Shown here one piece after another: positions 5,057 to 5,869 of a DNA stretch of 5,869 nucleotides. This DNA comes from Desulfobacteraceae bacterium. GTDB lineage: Bacteria > Desulfobacterota > DSM-4660 > Desulfatiglandales > Desulfatiglandaceae. Both the position numbers and the translations under genes were made by a program. The stretch lies in contig JAUUWD010000114.1 in the NCBI GenBank assembly GCA_030589225.1, forward strand, positions 1 through 5,869. Reading direction: 5' to 3'. Positions within the stretch are counted from its first letter, which is position 1. The number at the start of each line of letters is the position of its first letter. The notes below the pieces were generated by a model. It was not told the DNA's origin. It saw only the letters and a list, made by a program, of their open reading frames with translations, and made no database searches.

Positions 5057-5869
5057 ATGAAGAAGGTAGGAATTATTGGCGCAGGAAACATGGGAAGCGG
5101 GATTGTTCAAAAAACGGCCCAGGAGGGCCTTTCTGTCGTTATGATGGATATTAAACCTGAATTCGTTGATAAGGGGTTAAGCAACATCCAAACAACCCTA
5201 AAGGAGGCTGTGGAACGTAAACTCTTTAAGCCCGAACAGGTAGACGATATTCTGTCCCGCATTCAAGGCACAACAGATCTGGGCGATACAAAAGACTGTG
5301 ACCTTGTAATAGAGGCTGTCTTTGAGGACATGGAGGTAAAGAAAGACCTTTTCGTAAGGTTAGATGAAATATGCAAGCCCGAAACAATTCTTGCCACAAA
5401 CACCTCTTCCTTCTCAGTGGAAGAGTTAGCCCAGGCCACAGGACGGCCGGACCGTTTTGTGGGCCTTCACTTCTTCTACCACCCAGCAAAAAACCGGCTT
5501 CTTGAAATCATTCCAGGGCCCGTGACTTCTCCTGAAACTCTTGCTGCCTGCAGGCAGTTTGCGCAACTCGCCGGGAAGACTGACATTATGGTCAAAGATA
5601 CCCCCGGATTTGCCGTAAACCGCTTTTTTGTGCCCTGGCTCAATGAGTCTACTCGCATTCTTGAAGACGGTGGGGCCAACATTCCTACAATTGATAAGGC
5701 GGCTATGGACTCCCTTCGTATCGGGATGGGACCTTTCAAGTTGATGAACGCGACTGGTGTTCCTATTGCCTATCACTCTGCCCTAACCCTGGGAAACAAG
5801 CTCGGCCCTTTCTATGCCCCGTCAGCCAAACTCAAGGCCCAGTTTGAATCCGGCGAGCTGTGGCCCCTC
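5057..5869 (+). CDS. 3-hydroxyacyl-CoA dehydrogenase (partial, 3' end outside the window)
   Basis: The first 271 codons of an NAD-dependent 3-hydroxyacyl-CoA dehydrogenase, which oxidises 3-hydroxyacyl-CoA to 3-ketoacyl-CoA in beta-oxidation or related pathways in the cytoplasm. The frame is open to the window edge. The N-terminal Rossmann motif is GAGNMG (8-13), with D31 at the end of the second strand, as expected for NAD rather than NADP. Catalytic positions S117 (in NTSS), H138, E150 and N188 (DTPGFAVNRF) have exactly the spacing of the human short-chain enzyme's S137, H158, E170 and N208. The segment after the catalytic histidine reads HFFYHPAKNRLLEIIPG instead of the common HFFNPVPxMKLVE, a subgroup variant that may reflect a different substrate. 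The C-terminal dimerisation/substrate domain starts near 180 and is still incomplete. Whether the protein ends at about 300 residues or continues into a fused enoyl-CoA hydratase domain cannot be seen. It is divergent from the DUF72 gene and probably has its own promoter. Confidence 0.93.
   Translation, partial: MKKVGIIGAGNMGSGIVQKTAQEGLSVVMMDIKPEFVDKGLSNIQTTLKEAVERKLFKPEQVDDILSRIQGTTDLGDTKDCDLVIEAVFEDMEVKKDLFVRLDEICKPETILATNTSSFSVEELAQATGRPDRFVGLHFFYHPAKNRLLEIIPGPVTSPETLAACRQFAQLAGKTDIMVKDTPGFAVNRFFVPWLNESTRILEDGGANIPTIDKAAMDSLRIGMGPFKLMNATGVPIAYHSALTLGNKLGPFYAPSAKLKAQFESGELWPL

Noticed and set aside
4925..5110. 61-codon minus-strand frame across the dehydrogenase start
   Set aside because: It overlaps the well-supported dehydrogenase and its ribosome site on the opposite strand and has no recognisable product.
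5226..5776. Overlapping minus-strand frames inside the dehydrogenase
   Set aside because: They are antisense shadows of a gene with intact catalytic residues; their translations are low-complexity and unlike any family.

Overview
The window is a stretch of bacterial chromosome with five protein-coding genes. Four lie on the minus strand (read from high to low coordinates: a DUF72/YecE-like protein, a D-alanine--D-alanine ligase, a small Yip1-family membrane protein, and a large nucleotidyl-cyclase/TPR protein). One lies on the plus strand and runs off the right edge (a 3-hydroxyacyl-CoA dehydrogenase). No rRNA, tRNA, CRISPR array, transposase or phage gene was recognised. D-Ala-D-Ala ligase indicates a peptidoglycan-containing bacterium. 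The class III cyclase/TPR architecture, the stand-alone DdlA-type ligase, the HFFYHPAKNR-type acyl-CoA dehydrogenase motif and the short intergenic repeats together resemble Desulfobacterota (deltaproteobacterial) genomes. That placement is an impression from family resemblance and has not been tested by a search.

Layout: positions 1-54 hold nothing I can name. The cyclase/TPR gene occupies 55-1947. It lies 37 bp downstream of the Yip1 gene (1985-2518), and the two could be co-transcribed. A 227-bp gap (2519-2745) follows, carrying a 135-bp element bounded by 16-bp inverted repeats plus a 14-bp-period tandem duplication. ddl covers 2746-3864. A 106-bp spacer with one arm of a 26-bp inverted repeat separates it from the DUF72 gene (3971-4702), and the other arm sits immediately upstream of the DUF72 start. 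A divergent intergenic region (4703-5056) holds weak promoter candidates and a stable GC hairpin, then the dehydrogenase begins at 5057 behind a good ribosome binding site.

The genes do not form an obvious pathway. Yip1 plus cyclase/TPR looks like a membrane-associated signalling pair. ddl makes the D-Ala-D-Ala dipeptide for peptidoglycan. DUF72 has no known biochemical role. The dehydrogenase belongs to beta-oxidation-type acyl-CoA metabolism. I see no convincing undescribed multi-gene system. The points most worth checking are the cyclase purine-recognition positions, which appear charge-swapped (Asp56/Lys113 where canonical enzymes have Lys/Asp), and the two families of short inverted repeats in the gene spacers, one of which frames the DUF72 gene.
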